From assembly GCF_028830055.1 (NCBI RefSeq), contig NZ_CP101655.1:1554780-1618779 (forward strand): a stretch of DNA of 64,000 bases. Reading direction: 5' to 3'. Each line of letters starts with the position of its first letter. Position 1 is the first letter of the stretch. Below the pieces are notes generated by a model. That model was not told where the DNA came from. It saw only the letters and a program-made list of their open reading frames with translations, and did not search any database. The stretch comes from Pseudomonas serboccidentalis. Its GTDB lineage: Bacteria; Pseudomonadota; Gammaproteobacteria; Pseudomonadales; Pseudomonadaceae. This document shows, one piece after another, positions 43,697-53,502 of the stretch. A program made the position numbers and the translations under genes.

Positions 43697-44116
43697 ATGC
43701 GCAAGTTGATGCTGTTGCTCGCGGTCGGCGTAATCGCCGGCTGCCAGACCCCGCTGCCCCCGGTCGATCCGAACATGGCCTGGGTCGATTTCTCGACCCC
43801 GACCCCGGGTGGCGAACTGCTCATGGCCGAGCGCCTGGATAACGTTCGCCTGACTGATGGCAGGTTTTTCCAGGTCACACCCGGCAGCCATGAGCTGCGG
43901 GTGCGTTTTGACTTTGAAGTATTTGGCGGCGGCGGCAGCCTGATGACCGGCCCGGTCGAACGTCTGTGCTATCTGTACATCCGCTACGACCATTTCGAAG
44001 CCGGCCAGCGTTACCTGCTGGAAGGGCGTTCGCTGGGCTTCACGCCGAGTGCCCGGTTGTACAACGCCAAACGCGAGATCGTCGCCGAGGATCGTGACAT
44101 GGTCTGCCTTACCTGA
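43697..44116 (+). CDS. Small lipoprotein, tandem copy 2
   Basis: A 139-residue lipoprotein (lipobox IAGC, Cys16). It shares with its upstream neighbour the blocks VDPNMAWVDF, FFQVTPGSHELRVRFDFEVF, CYLYIRYDHFEAGQRYLLEG and SLGFTPSARLYNAKREIV, including both late Cys residues. The pair arose by duplication; identity is moderate, so it is not recent. It starts at the ATG at 43697. The next gene is convergent, seven nt away. Confidence 0.82.
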   Translation: MRKLMLLLAVGVIAGCQTPLPPVDPNMAWVDFSTPTPGGELLMAERLDNVRLTDGRFFQVTPGSHELRVRFDFEVFGGGGSLMTGPVERLCYLYIRYDHFEAGQRYLLEGRSLGFTPSARLYNAKREIVAEDRDMVCLT

Positions 44117-44122
44117 GGTGAA

Positions 44123-44362
44123 TCAGTTGCTGTTCTTCTGATAAATGATCGCTTTGGTGCCGTTGTCGCAAGTGCCGACGACCATGGCCACGTCGTGTTT
44201 CTCGGCCTCTTCCTTGCTGACGATTTCCAGCGTGTAGGAGGGCACGGCGTTAGCCTGGATCTTGACCTCGATCTCGTTTTTCAATTCTTCACAGTCTTTC
44301 GGTGCGGCAAGAACCGTTGTGGCCAGTGCACTGCAGAGAATCGCCAAGCCAATACGTTTCAT
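44123..44362 (-). CDS. DUF1161 secreted protein, copy 1
   Basis: A 79-residue protein with a Sec signal (cleavage after VLA, about residue 19) and a short mature domain with two Cys (DCEELKNEIE and VGTCDNG), probably disulfide-bonded. GGGAGC precedes the ATG. A GCGCGCAC/GTGTGCGC hairpin lies in the leader (about 44385-44402). A second copy is 2.1 kb away. Function unknown. Confidence 0.85.
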   Translation of the reverse strand: MKRIGLAILCSALATTVLAAPKDCEELKNEIEVKIQANAVPSYTLEIVSKEEAEKHDVAMVVGTCDNGTKAIIYQKNSN

Positions 44363-44487
44363 ATTTGAAGCTCCCTGGTGCAGCGCGCACGGGTGTGCGC
44401 TGAAGCTGCTGTCACTTATTCGACCATATTTTTGCAGAGTGGGTTCTGACTTCGCTCACATCTTCAGGCACTGCGGTGATTTCAGGA

Positions 44488-44569
44488 TCGCTTTCGCCAG
44501 CAGGCTCGCTCTCACATTGGACGTGTTCACAACACAATCCCCTGAGGGAGCGAGCCTGCTCGCGAATGG
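44488..44569. repeat. REPIN, family GAGTGAGCCTGCTCGCGA (copy 3, diverged)
   Basis: TCGCCAGCAGGCTCGCTCTCA at the left and GGGAGCGAGCCTGCTCGCGAA at the right, an imperfect inverted pair. Arms differ from the other copies in several positions, indicating an older insertion. It lies upstream of the DUF1161 gene and downstream of osmC. Confidence 0.75.
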
Positions 44570-44585
44570 GTCAGTCAGCGCCGAC

Positions 44586-45017
44586 TTAGCTGACCAGCGA
44601 AGCCTCAAGGGTAATCTTCGCATTCAACACCTTGGACACCGGGCACCCTTCCTTGGCCTTGGTGCTCAGTTCTTCAAACTGCGCCTGCGTCGCCCCCGGG
44701 ATCTTCGCCTTGAGAATCAGTTTGACCGCAGTGATGGCAAAACCGCCGTCCACCTGGTCCAGCGTGACCTCTGCCTGAGTGTCGATGCTGTCAGCCTTAA
44801 GGCCTGCATCGCCGAGAATCATCGAAAACGCCATGGAAAAACAGCCGGCATGGGCGGCGCCGATCAGTTCTTCCGGGTTGGTGCCCTTGCCGCCTTCGAA
44901 GCGGGCCTTGAAGCCGTAAGGCGCTTCTCTGAGGACGCCGGTTTCGGTAGAGATCGAGCCAATGCCGGTTTTCAGATCGCCTGCCCAATGCGCGGATGCT
45001 TTCTTCACGATAGCCAT
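44586..45017 (-). CDS. osmC: Organic hydroperoxide reductase OsmC
   Basis: Thiol peroxidase of the OsmC/Ohr fold, reducing organic hydroperoxides. At 143 residues the two reactive Cys are in HAGCFSMAFSMIL (about 58) and EGCPVSKVLNAKI (about 124). The N-terminal KKASAHWAGDLKTGIGS is the OsmC rather than Ohr form. GAGGAGG precedes the ATG. An AlgU-type promoter with perfect -35 lies 61-88 nt upstream, consistent with osmC belonging to the AlgU regulon in P. aeruginosa. Confidence 0.93.
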   Translation of the reverse strand: MAIVKKASAHWAGDLKTGIGSISTETGVLREAPYGFKARFEGGKGTNPEELIGAAHAGCFSMAFSMILGDAGLKADSIDTQAEVTLDQVDGGFAITAVKLILKAKIPGATQAQFEELSTKAKEGCPVSKVLNAKITLEASLVS

Positions 45018-45077
45018 GTTTGCCTCCTCAAGATCTGGCGCGGAACGCCGCGCCGTCGTGGTTTTGCTTGCAAGGCT

Positions 45078-45105
45078 TCTGAGGATAGACGCCGGAACAA
45101 AGTTC
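45078..45105 (-). promoter_or_regulatory. Candidate AlgU (sigma-22) promoter of osmC
   Basis: Minus-strand GAACTT (45100-45105), 17-nt spacer, TCAGA (45078-45082). The -35 is a perfect consensus match and the -10 differs in one base from TCTGA. Predicted leader is about 50-55 nt. Confidence 0.72.
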
Positions 45106-45256
45106 AGCCCAGGTGAATCGTTGACTTTTTTAGTAGGATTTTTCCCTCAGCTATTGAAACTCGGGTATATGCCCTCATTGCACAGAACACGCTTATGAAT
45201 TCGGCAGGTTTTCGTTCGCAAGAAAAACCTGCCTCCTCACTCGGAGACGCAGGTTT

Positions 45257-46258
45257 ATGAAGCAACTGTCCGACGTAAAGTTTTCCACCCTCGATCTGGT
45301 GCCCGTGCGCGAGAACGGCAGCCCGGCGCAATCGCTGCGCAACTCGCTGGACCTGGCGCAGCATGTCGAGAAGTTCGGCTACACCCGATTCTGGGTCGCC
45401 GAGCACCACAACATGGACGGCATCGCCAGTTCCGCCACCTCGGTGTTGCTGGGGTATCTGGCCGGCGGCACCTCGACGATTCGTGTCGGCTCCGGCGGGG
45501 TGATGCTGCCCAACCATGCGCCGCTGGTGATCGCCGAGCAGTTCGGCACCCTTGAGAGCCTGTATCCGGGGCGCATCGACCTCGGGCTGGGCCGTGCGCC
45601 GGGTTCCGACCAGATGACCGCCCGCGCCCTGCGCCGCGAGCGCTCCGGCAGTGCCGATGATTTCCCGGAAGATGTTGCCGAACTGGCGCGTTTCCTCGGC
45701 CCGCGCACCCCGGATCAACGGGTGATCGCCATGCCCGGCACCGGCACCAATGTGCCGATCTGGTTGCTCGGCTCCAGCCTGTTCAGTGCGCAACTGGCCG
45801 GTGAGCGCGGTTTGCCCTACGCCTTCGCCTCGCACTTCGCCCCGCGCTTCATGCACGAGGCGATCCGCGTCTATCGCAACCACTTCAAGCCCTCGGCGGT
45901 GCTCGACAAGCCGTACGTGATGCTCGGTGTGCCACTGGTGGCGGCGGATACCGATGAGCAGGCCGACTACCTGGCGACCTCGGTGTATCAGCGCATTCTC
46001 GCGTTGATGCGTGGGCAGAGTCTGGTGCAGCGTCCGCCGGTGAAAAGCATGGACGGCCTGTGGCTGCCTCATGAACGTGAGGCGGTGGGGGATTTCCTCG
46101 GTCTGGCGATGGTCGGCAGCCCGCAGAAGATCCGCGCGAAGCTGGAGGTGCTGGTCGAGCAGACCCAGGCCGATGAGCTGATCTTCACCTGCGACCTGTA
46201 TGAGCATGCTGATCGCCTGCATTCCTATGAGTTGCTGGCGCAGGTCATGAAGGGCTGA
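45257..46258 (+). CDS. LLM-class flavin-dependent oxidoreductase
   Basis: A 333-residue luciferase-like TIM-barrel monooxygenase of the YhbW/MsnO8 type. Conserved segments are [56 protein letters not shown] and [27 protein letters not shown]. It should use reduced FMN supplied by a separate reductase. Substrate unknown. The start [17 protein letters not shown] follows GGAGACGCAGG. It stands alone between osmC (divergent) and a convergent DUF1161 gene. Confidence 0.88.
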   Translation: MKQLSDVKFSTLDLVPVRENGSPAQSLRNSLDLAQHVEKFGYTRFWVAEHHNMDGIASSATSVLLGYLAGGTSTIRVGSGGVMLPNHAPLVIAEQFGTLESLYPGRIDLGLGRAPGSDQMTARALRRERSGSADDFPEDVAELARFLGPRTPDQRVIAMPGTGTNVPIWLLGSSLFSAQLAGERGLPYAFASHFAPRFMHEAIRVYRNHFKPSAVLDKPYVMLGVPLVAADTDEQADYLATSVYQRILALMRGQSLVQRPPVKSMDGLWLPHEREAVGDFLGLAMVGSPQKIRAKLEVLVEQTQADELIFTCDLYEHADRLHSYELLAQVMKG

Positions 46259-46267
46259 CTACAACCC

Positions 46268-46359
46268 CTGTACGAGTGAGCCCGCTCGCGATGACGGCGT
46301 GTCAGCCACCCCATCCGTTGACTTAAACACCGCTATCGCGAGCAGGCTCACTCCTGCAA
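46268..46359. repeat. REPIN, family GAGTGAGCCTGCTCGCGA (copy 4)
   Basis: TGTACGAGTGAGCCCGCTCG at the left and CGCGAGCAGGCTCACTCCTGCA at the right around about 45 nt. It has two or three differences from copy 1. Located right after the oxidoreductase stop and before a terminator. Confidence 0.85.
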
Positions 46360-46377
46360 TGGAAAATCGTTGCCCAC

Positions 46378-46407
46378 AAAAAAGCCGACGCATTGGCGTC
46401 GGCTTTT
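46378..46407. terminator. Bidirectional terminator between oxidoreductase and DUF1161 copy 2
   Basis: AAAAAAGCCGACGC / GCGTCGGCTTTT, an 8-bp GC stem extended by A:U pairs, loop ATTG. It carries A and T runs on both sides, between convergent genes. Confidence 0.9.
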
Positions 46408-46422
46408 GCATTTCAGAGGCGA

Positions 46423-46647
46423 TCAACCGCGTTTGTAGACGATTTCCTTGGCGCCACCTTCGCAGGTGCCAACGACTGTGCCGTCACTGGCTGCACCCTT
46501 GTCGACAATCTCCAGCGAATACCCGGAAACGCCCTTGGCGTCCAGTTTCGCGGCAATCTCGCTTTTCAACTCTTCACAAGGCTTGCCAGCAGCAAACGCG
46601 CCACCCGCAAGGCTCAACAAACCTACTGCCAATATGAACTTCTTCAT
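46423..46647 (-). CDS. DUF1161 secreted protein, copy 2
   Basis: A 74-residue protein paralogous to the one at 44123-44362: same signal peptide layout (cleavage after AFA), same spacing of the Cys pair (PCEELKSEIA and VGTCEGG), same GYSLEIV core. It lacks the EEAEKHDV insertion of the other copy. GGGAG precedes the ATG at 46647, which is preferred over one three codons upstream. The leader of about 110 nt contains GAACTT on the same strand, but no good -10. Confidence 0.85.
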   Translation of the reverse strand: MKKFILAVGLLSLAGGAFAAGKPCEELKSEIAAKLDAKGVSGYSLEIVDKGAASDGTVVGTCEGGAKEIVYKRG

Positions 46648-46771
46648 CGGTCGCACTCCCTGGTCGGATTAAAAGAGGCGGGCATCGGGCATCCCGATGC
46701 GCTCACCTTGTAGCGCTTTGCCATTCCTATGGCACTCGGCCAGCGCGCAAGTTCAGAAGCGTAGCCCAAAC

Positions 46772-46987
46772 TCAGCTGCTGGCAATCCGGAAGCCGACCT
46801 TGAGCGTGACCTGGAAATGCGCAGCCTTGCCGTCCTTGATGTGGCCACGGGTGTCGACCACTTCAAACCACTCCAGATGCTTGATGCTCTTGTTCGCTTC
46901 GGCCAGTGCGTTGTTGATGGCGTCTTCGATGCTGCTGGTGGACGAGCCGACCAGCTCGACTTTCTTGTACGTGTGATGGTCACTCAT
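46772..46987 (-). CDS. Dodecin family flavin-binding protein
   Basis: A 71-residue protein with the dodecin pattern: a beta strand ([22 protein letters not shown]), a helix ending [16 protein letters not shown], and two further strands ([21 protein letters not shown]). It should form a hollow dodecamer storing flavins in the cytoplasm. The Trp in HLEWFEV is the one that stacks on flavin in known dodecins. AAGGAGA precedes the ATG. Confidence 0.92.
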   Translation of the reverse strand: MSDHHTYKKVELVGSSTSSIEDAINNALAEANKSIKHLEWFEVVDTRGHIKDGKAAHFQVTLKVGFRIASS

Positions 46988-47157
46988 GGCGATCTCCTTG
47001 GCGTGTGGAATTGACGTGTGGAATTGAGACTAGCAGTGAATCTGCACTGTTGATTTCGGTGGCCCTGCGCAAGCGAAGTTCAGATTTTCTGCACTTTCTC
47101 AAACCGCTGAAGTCCCAACCAACACACGCCACTCATCACCAATGCAGGAGAGCCACC

Positions 47158-47484
47158 ATGGCCAACACCTCTTTACGTAAAGCCTCGTTGCAAAGCATGG
47201 AAGCCGAGATCGAGAGTCTGCTCAAATCGTTGGAAAGCCTGAAGGATGACGCTTCGGACGAGTCGCGCAAGACACTCAAGGCGCTCAAGGGCAACGCCGA
47301 AAGCGCGCTGAAACATTCGCGCAGCCTGCTCAGCGATGCCTACGAAGAAGTCAAAGTGAAAACCCGTGAGACCGGGATCGCCACCCGCGATTACGCTCAG
47401 GAACACCCTTGGACCACCGCCGGTGTAGCCGTGGGTGCGTTGGGTCTGCTGGCTGCTTACTTGTTGTTCAAGCGCGGCGAGTGA
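47158..47484 (+). CDS. DUF883 (ElaB/YqjD-like) membrane protein
   Basis: A 108-residue protein: a helical, coiled-coil-forming N-terminal part (about 10-75) and one C-terminal membrane segment with small residues ([18 protein letters not shown]). This is the layout of YqjD/ElaB proteins that tether ribosomes to the inner membrane in stationary-phase E. coli. The ATG at 47158 ([17 protein letters not shown]) follows CAGGAGA. Its end overlaps the convergent trpI end by 28 nt. The ribosome-binding role is inferred from the family. Confidence 0.88.
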   Translation: MANTSLRKASLQSMEAEIESLLKSLESLKDDASDESRKTLKALKGNAESALKHSRSLLSDAYEEVKVKTRETGIATRDYAQEHPWTTAGVAVGALGLLAAYLLFKRGE

Positions 47485-48374
47485 TCCGTCTGGCGCAGCT
47501 CGTTCTTGAGCCATTGCGCCAGTTGCCGGGCGCGTCCGTCTGCGGCGCGCTTGGGTAGCCACAACGCCAGTTGCGCCGGGGTTTCGCAGAAGCCCCACGG
47601 CGCAACCAGGCGACCGGCTTTCAAATCTTCGGCCACCAGCGGCTCTGGCGCGATCGCCACGCCAAGTCCGGCCACCGCTGCTTCCAGCAAATAATACAAA
47701 TGCTCAAAACCTTGCCCGAGCTTCAACGCTTTGGCGTCGAGGTGGTTTTGCTGTGCCCAGCTCGGCCAGGCTTGCGGGCGGGAGGTGGTGTGCAGCAGCG
47801 GTTCGCTGAGCAAGGCAGACGCGGGGGCTGCTTGCAGGCGCTGATAACCGCTGAACAGCGGGCTCATCACCGGCCCGATGCGTTCTGCCGCCAGCTCATA
47901 CACCTGCATGTCTGCCGGCCATGGCGGCTCGGCGAACAGCAGCAAGGCGTCGAGTCCGGGGCGTCGTGGATCGAGATCGCCTTCACCGGCCGACAGGTGC
48001 AGACGCAAGTCGGGCAGGTCGGCATTGAGCCGGCCCAGGCGTGGAATGAACCAGCGCGCCAACAGGCTACCGGAGCAACCGAGCACGAACGGCGCGTCGG
48101 CGGTGCTTTGCGTCAGCTCGGCACACACGCTGCGCAACCGATCGAACGCCTCGCCGCTGGCGTCTCGCAGACGAACCCCGGCATCTGTGAGTTTCAAGCC
48201 GCGCCCATCCTTGACGAACAGGCTGACGCCAAGATGCTCTTCGAGCACTTTGAGCTGGCGGCTGACCGCGCCGTGGGTGACGTGCAGCTGTTCGGCTGCC
48301 TGACTGACGCTGTTCAGCCGGGCCGTGGCTTCAAAGGCGCGCAAGGCGTTCAGCGGCGGAAGATCATGGCTCAT
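47457..48374 (-). CDS. trpI: LysR-type activator TrpI of tryptophan synthase genes
   Basis: Activator of trpBA responding to indoleglycerol phosphate in pseudomonads. The 305-residue protein has an N-terminal winged helix-turn-helix ([25 protein letters not shown], then [21 protein letters not shown]) and a C-terminal effector domain. Divergent from trpB across 113 bp, the arrangement known in Pseudomonas. The 3' end overlaps the convergent DUF883 gene. Confidence 0.94.
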   Translation of the reverse strand: MSHDLPPLNALRAFEATARLNSVSQAAEQLHVTHGAVSRQLKVLEEHLGVSLFVKDGRGLKLTDAGVRLRDASGEAFDRLRSVCAELTQSTADAPFVLGCSGSLLARWFIPRLGRLNADLPDLRLHLSAGEGDLDPRRPGLDALLLFAEPPWPADMQVYELAAERIGPVMSPLFSGYQRLQAAPASALLSEPLLHTTSRPQAWPSWAQQNHLDAKALKLGQGFEHLYYLLEAAVAGLGVAIAPEPLVAEDLKAGRLVAPWGFCETPAQLALWLPKRAADGRARQLAQWLKNELRQTDHSPRLNNK

Positions 48375-48380
48375 GGTATC

Positions 48381-49719
<1,339 letters not shown>

Positions 49720-49720
<1 letters not shown>

Positions 49721-50532
49721 TGAGCCGCCTGCAAACCCGCTTTGCCGAACTCAAGCAACAGAACCGCGCTGCACTGGTGACCTTCGTCACCGCCGGTGAC
49801 CCGGACTACGCCACTTCGCTGGCGATCCTCAAAGGCTTGCCGGGTGCTGGCGCCGACGTGATCGAACTGGGCATGCCGTTCACTGACCCGATGGCCGACG
49901 GCCCGGCGATTCAACTGGCGAACATCCGTGCGTTGGGCGCCAAACAGAATCTGGCGAAAACCCTGCAGATGGTCCGCGAGTTCCGCGAAGGCAACAGCGA
50001 TACGCCGCTGGTGCTGATGGGCTACTTCAACCCGATCCACATGTATGGCGTGCCGCGCTTCATTGCCGATGCCAAGGAAGCGGGCGTCGACGGCCTGATC
50101 GTGGTCGACATGCCGCCGGAGCACAACACCGAGCTGTGCGACCCGGCCCAGGCTGCCGGTCTGGACTTCATCCGCCTGACCACGCCGACCACTGACGATG
50201 CGCGTCTGCCGAAGGTGCTCAACGGCAGCTCCGGCTTCGTTTACTACGTGTCGGTGGCCGGTGTGACCGGTGCCGGCGCTGCGACTCTGGAGCACGTCGA
50301 AGAAGCGGTGACGCGTCTGCGTCGGCATACCGACCTGCCGATCAGCATCGGTTTCGGTATCCGCACACCGGAGCAGGCTGCGTCCATCGCACGCTTGGCG
50401 GACGGTGTGGTGGTGGGCTCGGCCCTGATCGACCACATCGCCAACGCGACCACGCCGGACCAGGCCATCGACGGTGTGCTGAGCCTGTGCTCGGCACTGT
50501 CCGAAGGCGTGCGTCAGGCCCGCGTCAGCTGA
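49720..50532 (+). CDS. trpA: Tryptophan synthase alpha chain
   Basis: Cleaves indole-3-glycerol phosphate to indole and glyceraldehyde 3-phosphate. A 270-residue TIM barrel with catalytic Glu in [16 protein letters not shown] and catalytic Asp in [11 protein letters not shown]. Phosphate-binding glycines are in SVAGVTGAG and [12 protein letters not shown]. It is the end of the trpBA operon; a strong terminator follows. Confidence 0.97.
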
Positions 50533-50594
50533 AGGTAAAGTTCCTGATACAGAGGAATTAGCGCCTCACGACGCAGCCTAATTGAGCAAGACCG

Positions 50595-50627
50595 AGGGAT
50601 TCAGAACCGCGTTCTGAATCCCTTTTT
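50595..50627 (+). terminator. Terminator of trpBA
   Basis: AGGGATTCAGAAC / GTTCTGAATCCCT, perfect 13-bp stem with a 3-nt loop followed by U residues, 62 nt past trpA. Confidence 0.9.
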
Positions 50628-50653
50628 GCTGTGGTGCAGTGAGGAAAGACCCG

Positions 50654-51094
50654 ATGAAAATGCCGAAACGTCTGATTGCCGGACTGGGTGTGCTGATGTT
50701 CAGCGCGACACCGCTGCTGGCCAGCGCCGATCCACGCGATGATCATGACCACGGCGGCCCGCAACCGGGCCATTACGAGAACCACGGCGACGATCACCGT
50801 GGCCCGCAAAACGACCACCGTGGCGGCCCGCCGCGGGACTTCGGTCCGGTGCGGCAGACCATTCGCGATAATCACGGCTACTTCGTACGCGGTGCGCCGC
50901 CACCGCCGGGTATTCGTCTGGAGCGCGGTCGGCCGTTGCCGCGCGGTTATTACGGCGAGCGGCTGGACGGTCGGGCGCTGAGTCGTCTGCCGGTGTATCC
51001 GGGCTATGAGTGGCGCCGGGCCGGGGGCGATATCGTGCTGATCGCGGTGGGCACCGGGATCGTCTACGAAATTCTGGACGGTGTTTTGAATTAA
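50654..51094 (+). CDS. RcnB/CigR-like periplasmic protein
   Basis: A 146-residue precursor with a Sec signal (cleavage after LASA, about residue 25). A long His/Asp/Gly/Pro-rich disordered stretch follows (about 28-75; DDHDHGGPQPGHYENHGDDH), then a compact C-terminal domain with PRGYYGERLDGRALSRLP and a hydrophobic segment DIVLIAVGTGIVYEI. This layout matches the CigR/RcnB group. The His/Asp-rich region may bind divalent metals. GAGGAAA lies before the ATG at 50654. The function is not established. Confidence 0.78.
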   Translation: MKMPKRLIAGLGVLMFSATPLLASADPRDDHDHGGPQPGHYENHGDDHRGPQNDHRGGPPRDFGPVRQTIRDNHGYFVRGAPPPPGIRLERGRPLPRGYYGERLDGRALSRLPVYPGYEWRRAGGDIVLIAVGTGIVYEILDGVLN

Positions 51095-51108
51095 TCGCCA
51101 GGCAATAA

Positions 51109-51173
51109 AAAGATCGCAGCCTGCGGCAGCTCCTACATGGATTGTGTAGGAGCTGCCGCAGGCTGCGATCTTT
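51109..51173. repeat. REPIN, family GATCGCAGCCTGCGGCAG (copy 3), perfect hairpin
   Basis: Two 29-nt arms (51109-51137 and 51145-51173) are perfectly complementary with a loop of only seven bases. Arms begin AAAGATCGCAGCCTGCGGCA. A T-rich stretch follows on the right and an A run lies on the left, so it probably also ends transcripts of both convergent flanking genes. Confidence 0.92.
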
Positions 51174-51180
51174 CGTTTTT

Positions 51181-53142
51181 TTAAGGCAATTCCAGCCCGC
51201 CGGCTGCCTTGTGCAGTTTGCGCAGGTGTTCGCCGATCTGCTTCACGTTGGCTTCGCTGGCAGCAATCTCGGCCGCTCGCTTGGGTTCCAGCAACTTGCG
51301 CACTTCCTTGTCCAGATCGCCGCTCAGCGCCAGCAGTTGTTTCTGGCGTTGGCTGCTTTCGTCTTGCAGACGCTTGAACTCACTCGGTTGCGGCAGACCG
51401 TAGCCGCGGCTGTCGAGCAGTTCCGCCGGACGACTGAGGAAGCCGCTGTTGGCGAGAATTTCCTGCAGGGTGGCGTTGGCTTTGTCCATGCCACCGTTTT
51501 CCAGTTCACGGGCGCCGAGGTAGCGCTGCTTGACCTCATCCTGGGCCAGCAGCAACTGCCGGCGATAGCTCGCCTGTTCCAGCAGTAGTAACGCGGCACT
51601 GGTGCGCAGGTCCGCCCGTTCGAACCATTGCCGGCGTTCTTCGGCCGACAACGATAGCCAGTCCTCAACCGTGGTCTGCTGGATCGGCAACTGCTTCTTC
51701 AATACATCGAACATCGCCTGATAGCGATCGCGGAACGAGTCGAAGCGATAGCCCAGGCGCAGTGCTTCCTTGGGGTTGTCCAGCACACTGGTGTCGGCCA
51801 GCCCGCGACCCTTCATCACTTCCAGCAAACCGTTGGGCATGATGCTGTCGAGGCCGACGAGTTGCTTGTTATTGCTGCCGCTGCGCAACAGCTTGAGGCT
51901 TTCCACGGCGCAGTTGTTGGACAGGAAGAAGTAGTTGCCGTCGTAGCTCCAGTGCATCTCGGCGGCGTGTTCGACCACCTCTTCAATCTCGGTACGCGAG
52001 AGGTTCAGTGGCACCGAAGCGAGGCTGCGCAGTTCGGTCTTGGTGTACTCGTCGATCACCTGCGCCAGCGGCAGCACGAACAGCCGCGACGGGTACTTGC
52101 CGACCAGCCCGTCCCAGCTCGACAGCTGCACGTCACCGACGAAGGCGCGGTAGGACAGCACCAGATGCTGATCCAGGTCGAGTCGGCAATCCGGGCCACG
52201 TGGTCGGCCCGGCGCACAGATCACCAGGCGCAACATGCTGTGGCCCCAGCGGCTGACCCAGTTCTGGTTGGCTTCGGCCAGCAGGTAGTCGACGGCATAC
52301 ACCCGTTCCGGATCGACCTGCCCCAAGGGCTGTTTGGCGAAGTCGTTGCCGGCGTTGAGAAAGGCGAAGGTGTTGCTGCAGGTGTCCTTGGCCGGCGGTG
52401 CCCAGCCGAAGCGTTCCTTGTAGTAGCGATAGAGTGCCGGACGCCGACAGGCATAGCTCGGGTCGAGGAGGAAATACTCCATGTTGACCGCGACAAACTC
52501 TTTCGGACTGGAGATCTCGTACAGATCCGGGCTGCGGGCCACCTGACGGTTGTGCTGTTCACGCTCGCCGCGGCGCCCGACGTATTGTTGCCAACCGGCA
52601 AGGTCAAGCAGGCGCGGGTCATCGCTGAGGGTGAAGCGCCGCTCAGTCTGGCCACGGCAATCATCGGGAATGCCGATCAGCCCGGCACTGTTGTTGCGGC
52701 GGGTGCAGCGCTGGATCAGCGTGCGCTCGGCGGCGGGCCACAGGCGCGCGCGGTCATAAATGTGGGTGAGTTCGTGCAGCACTGTCGCCAGCAGTTCCTG
52801 ACGCACCGTGCCGTGGGGGCGGTTGGTTTTCTCGTTGGCCGCGCTGCCGTCGGTGAGGCCGGCAAGCAGTTTGCGGTTCAGGTCGAGTTCGGCAACCAGG
52901 GTCGCCTGGCCGTAGGCGTTGCCCGGCATGTCGTCGGTCCAGCCGACGTCGATGCGGCGGTCCAGCTGTTCGACGAAGCTGGGCGGCAGTTTTTGCATCG
53001 CTTCATCGAGCAGCGCCTGGCTGGCCTGCTGCTGAGCGGGGTTCAGGCCGTCGGTCTTGAGCCGCAATTGCAGGCTGGCGTGGGCGCTGTTGCCAACCAG
53101 CAACAACGCCCCGGCCAGCAGCCAGGCACCGAATGACTTCAC
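51181..53142 (-). CDS. DUF4105 protein: HExxH metalloprotease-like domain plus Lnb-like domain
   Basis: A 653-residue exported protein (signal peptide cleaved after AHA, about residue 22). Residues about 50-280 contain a zinc-peptidase-like motif HELTH (123-127) with a candidate third ligand Glu in NMEYFLLDP (about 222). Residues about 285-430 are the DUF4105 (Lnb periplasmic) region with conserved His301 (SRWGHSMLRLV) and Cys411 (SNNCAVESLKLL). The remaining 220 residues are helical and charged. The start is a GTG at 53142 overlapping the upstream DUF2388 stop. Lnb proteins are lipoprotein N-acyl transferases in Gram-positives; what this one does is unknown. Confidence 0.85.
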   Translation of the reverse strand: MKSFGAWLLAGALLLVGNSAHASLQLRLKTDGLNPAQQQASQALLDEAMQKLPPSFVEQLDRRIDVGWTDDMPGNAYGQATLVAELDLNRKLLAGLTDGSAANEKTNRPHGTVRQELLATVLHELTHIYDRARLWPAAERTLIQRCTRRNNSAGLIGIPDDCRGQTERRFTLSDDPRLLDLAGWQQYVGRRGEREQHNRQVARSPDLYEISSPKEFVAVNMEYFLLDPSYACRRPALYRYYKERFGWAPPAKDTCSNTFAFLNAGNDFAKQPLGQVDPERVYAVDYLLAEANQNWVSRWGHSMLRLVICAPGRPRGPDCRLDLDQHLVLSYRAFVGDVQLSSWDGLVGKYPSRLFVLPLAQVIDEYTKTELRSLASVPLNLSRTEIEEVVEHAAEMHWSYDGNYFFLSNNCAVESLKLLRSGSNNKQLVGLDSIMPNGLLEVMKGRGLADTSVLDNPKEALRLGYRFDSFRDRYQAMFDVLKKQLPIQQTTVEDWLSLSAEERRQWFERADLRTSAALLLLEQASYRRQLLLAQDEVKQRYLGARELENGGMDKANATLQEILANSGFLSRPAELLDSRGYGLPQPSEFKRLQDESSQRQKQLLALSGDLDKEVRKLLEPKRAAEIAASEANVKQIGEHLRKLHKAAGGLELP

Positions 53143-53459
53143 AGTGCGAGGATGGCTTCGGCGAGCACCTGATCACTGGCGTCGCGGGCTTCCGGCACGC
53201 GCGTGCGCAAGGTATTGAGGGCGGCTTCCAGGTGCGCACCGCGGATATCGCCGTTGGTGGCAACGAAGCTGGCCGCATCGTCGTGAGCTTCGCGGATGAT
53301 TTTCGAATCGCGAATCGACGTGGTGGTATCGGAGGTGAAATCGATAGTGCGCTGGGAGGCACGAACGATGATGTTACTGGTGGCTACCAGGGTGTGCGCC
53401 TGGGCCACGTCGGCCAACAAAAACAGGCCAAGGGCGGCAGCAATCAGCGGGCTACGCAT
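53139..53459 (-). CDS. DUF2388 secreted protein, copy 1 (coupled to DUF4105 gene)
   Basis: A 106-residue protein with a Sec signal (cleavage after AQA, about residue 22) and a small mature domain. It carries the family core AHDDAASFVATNGDIRGAHLEAALNTLR and the C-terminal LAEAIL. CGGAG precedes the ATG at 53459; the frame is open upstream without a ribosome site. Its stop overlaps the DUF4105 start (GTGA), so the two are translated together. It is one of three paralogs in 1.1 kb, with no Cys in the mature part. Confidence 0.85.
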   Translation of the reverse strand: MRSPLIAAALGLFLLADVAQAHTLVATSNIIVRASQRTIDFTSDTTTSIRDSKIIREAHDDAASFVATNGDIRGAHLEAALNTLRTRVPEARDASDQVLAEAILAL

Positions 53460-53502
53460 GGAACGACTCCGGAGGGGCAATGATAACGAAGGTCTGGGAT
53501 AA

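Noticed and set aside
46988..47157. AlgU promoter for the dodecin gene
   Set aside because: A GAACTT is present on the correct strand, but the -10 position reads CGAAA or similar, too far from TCTGA to support a call.
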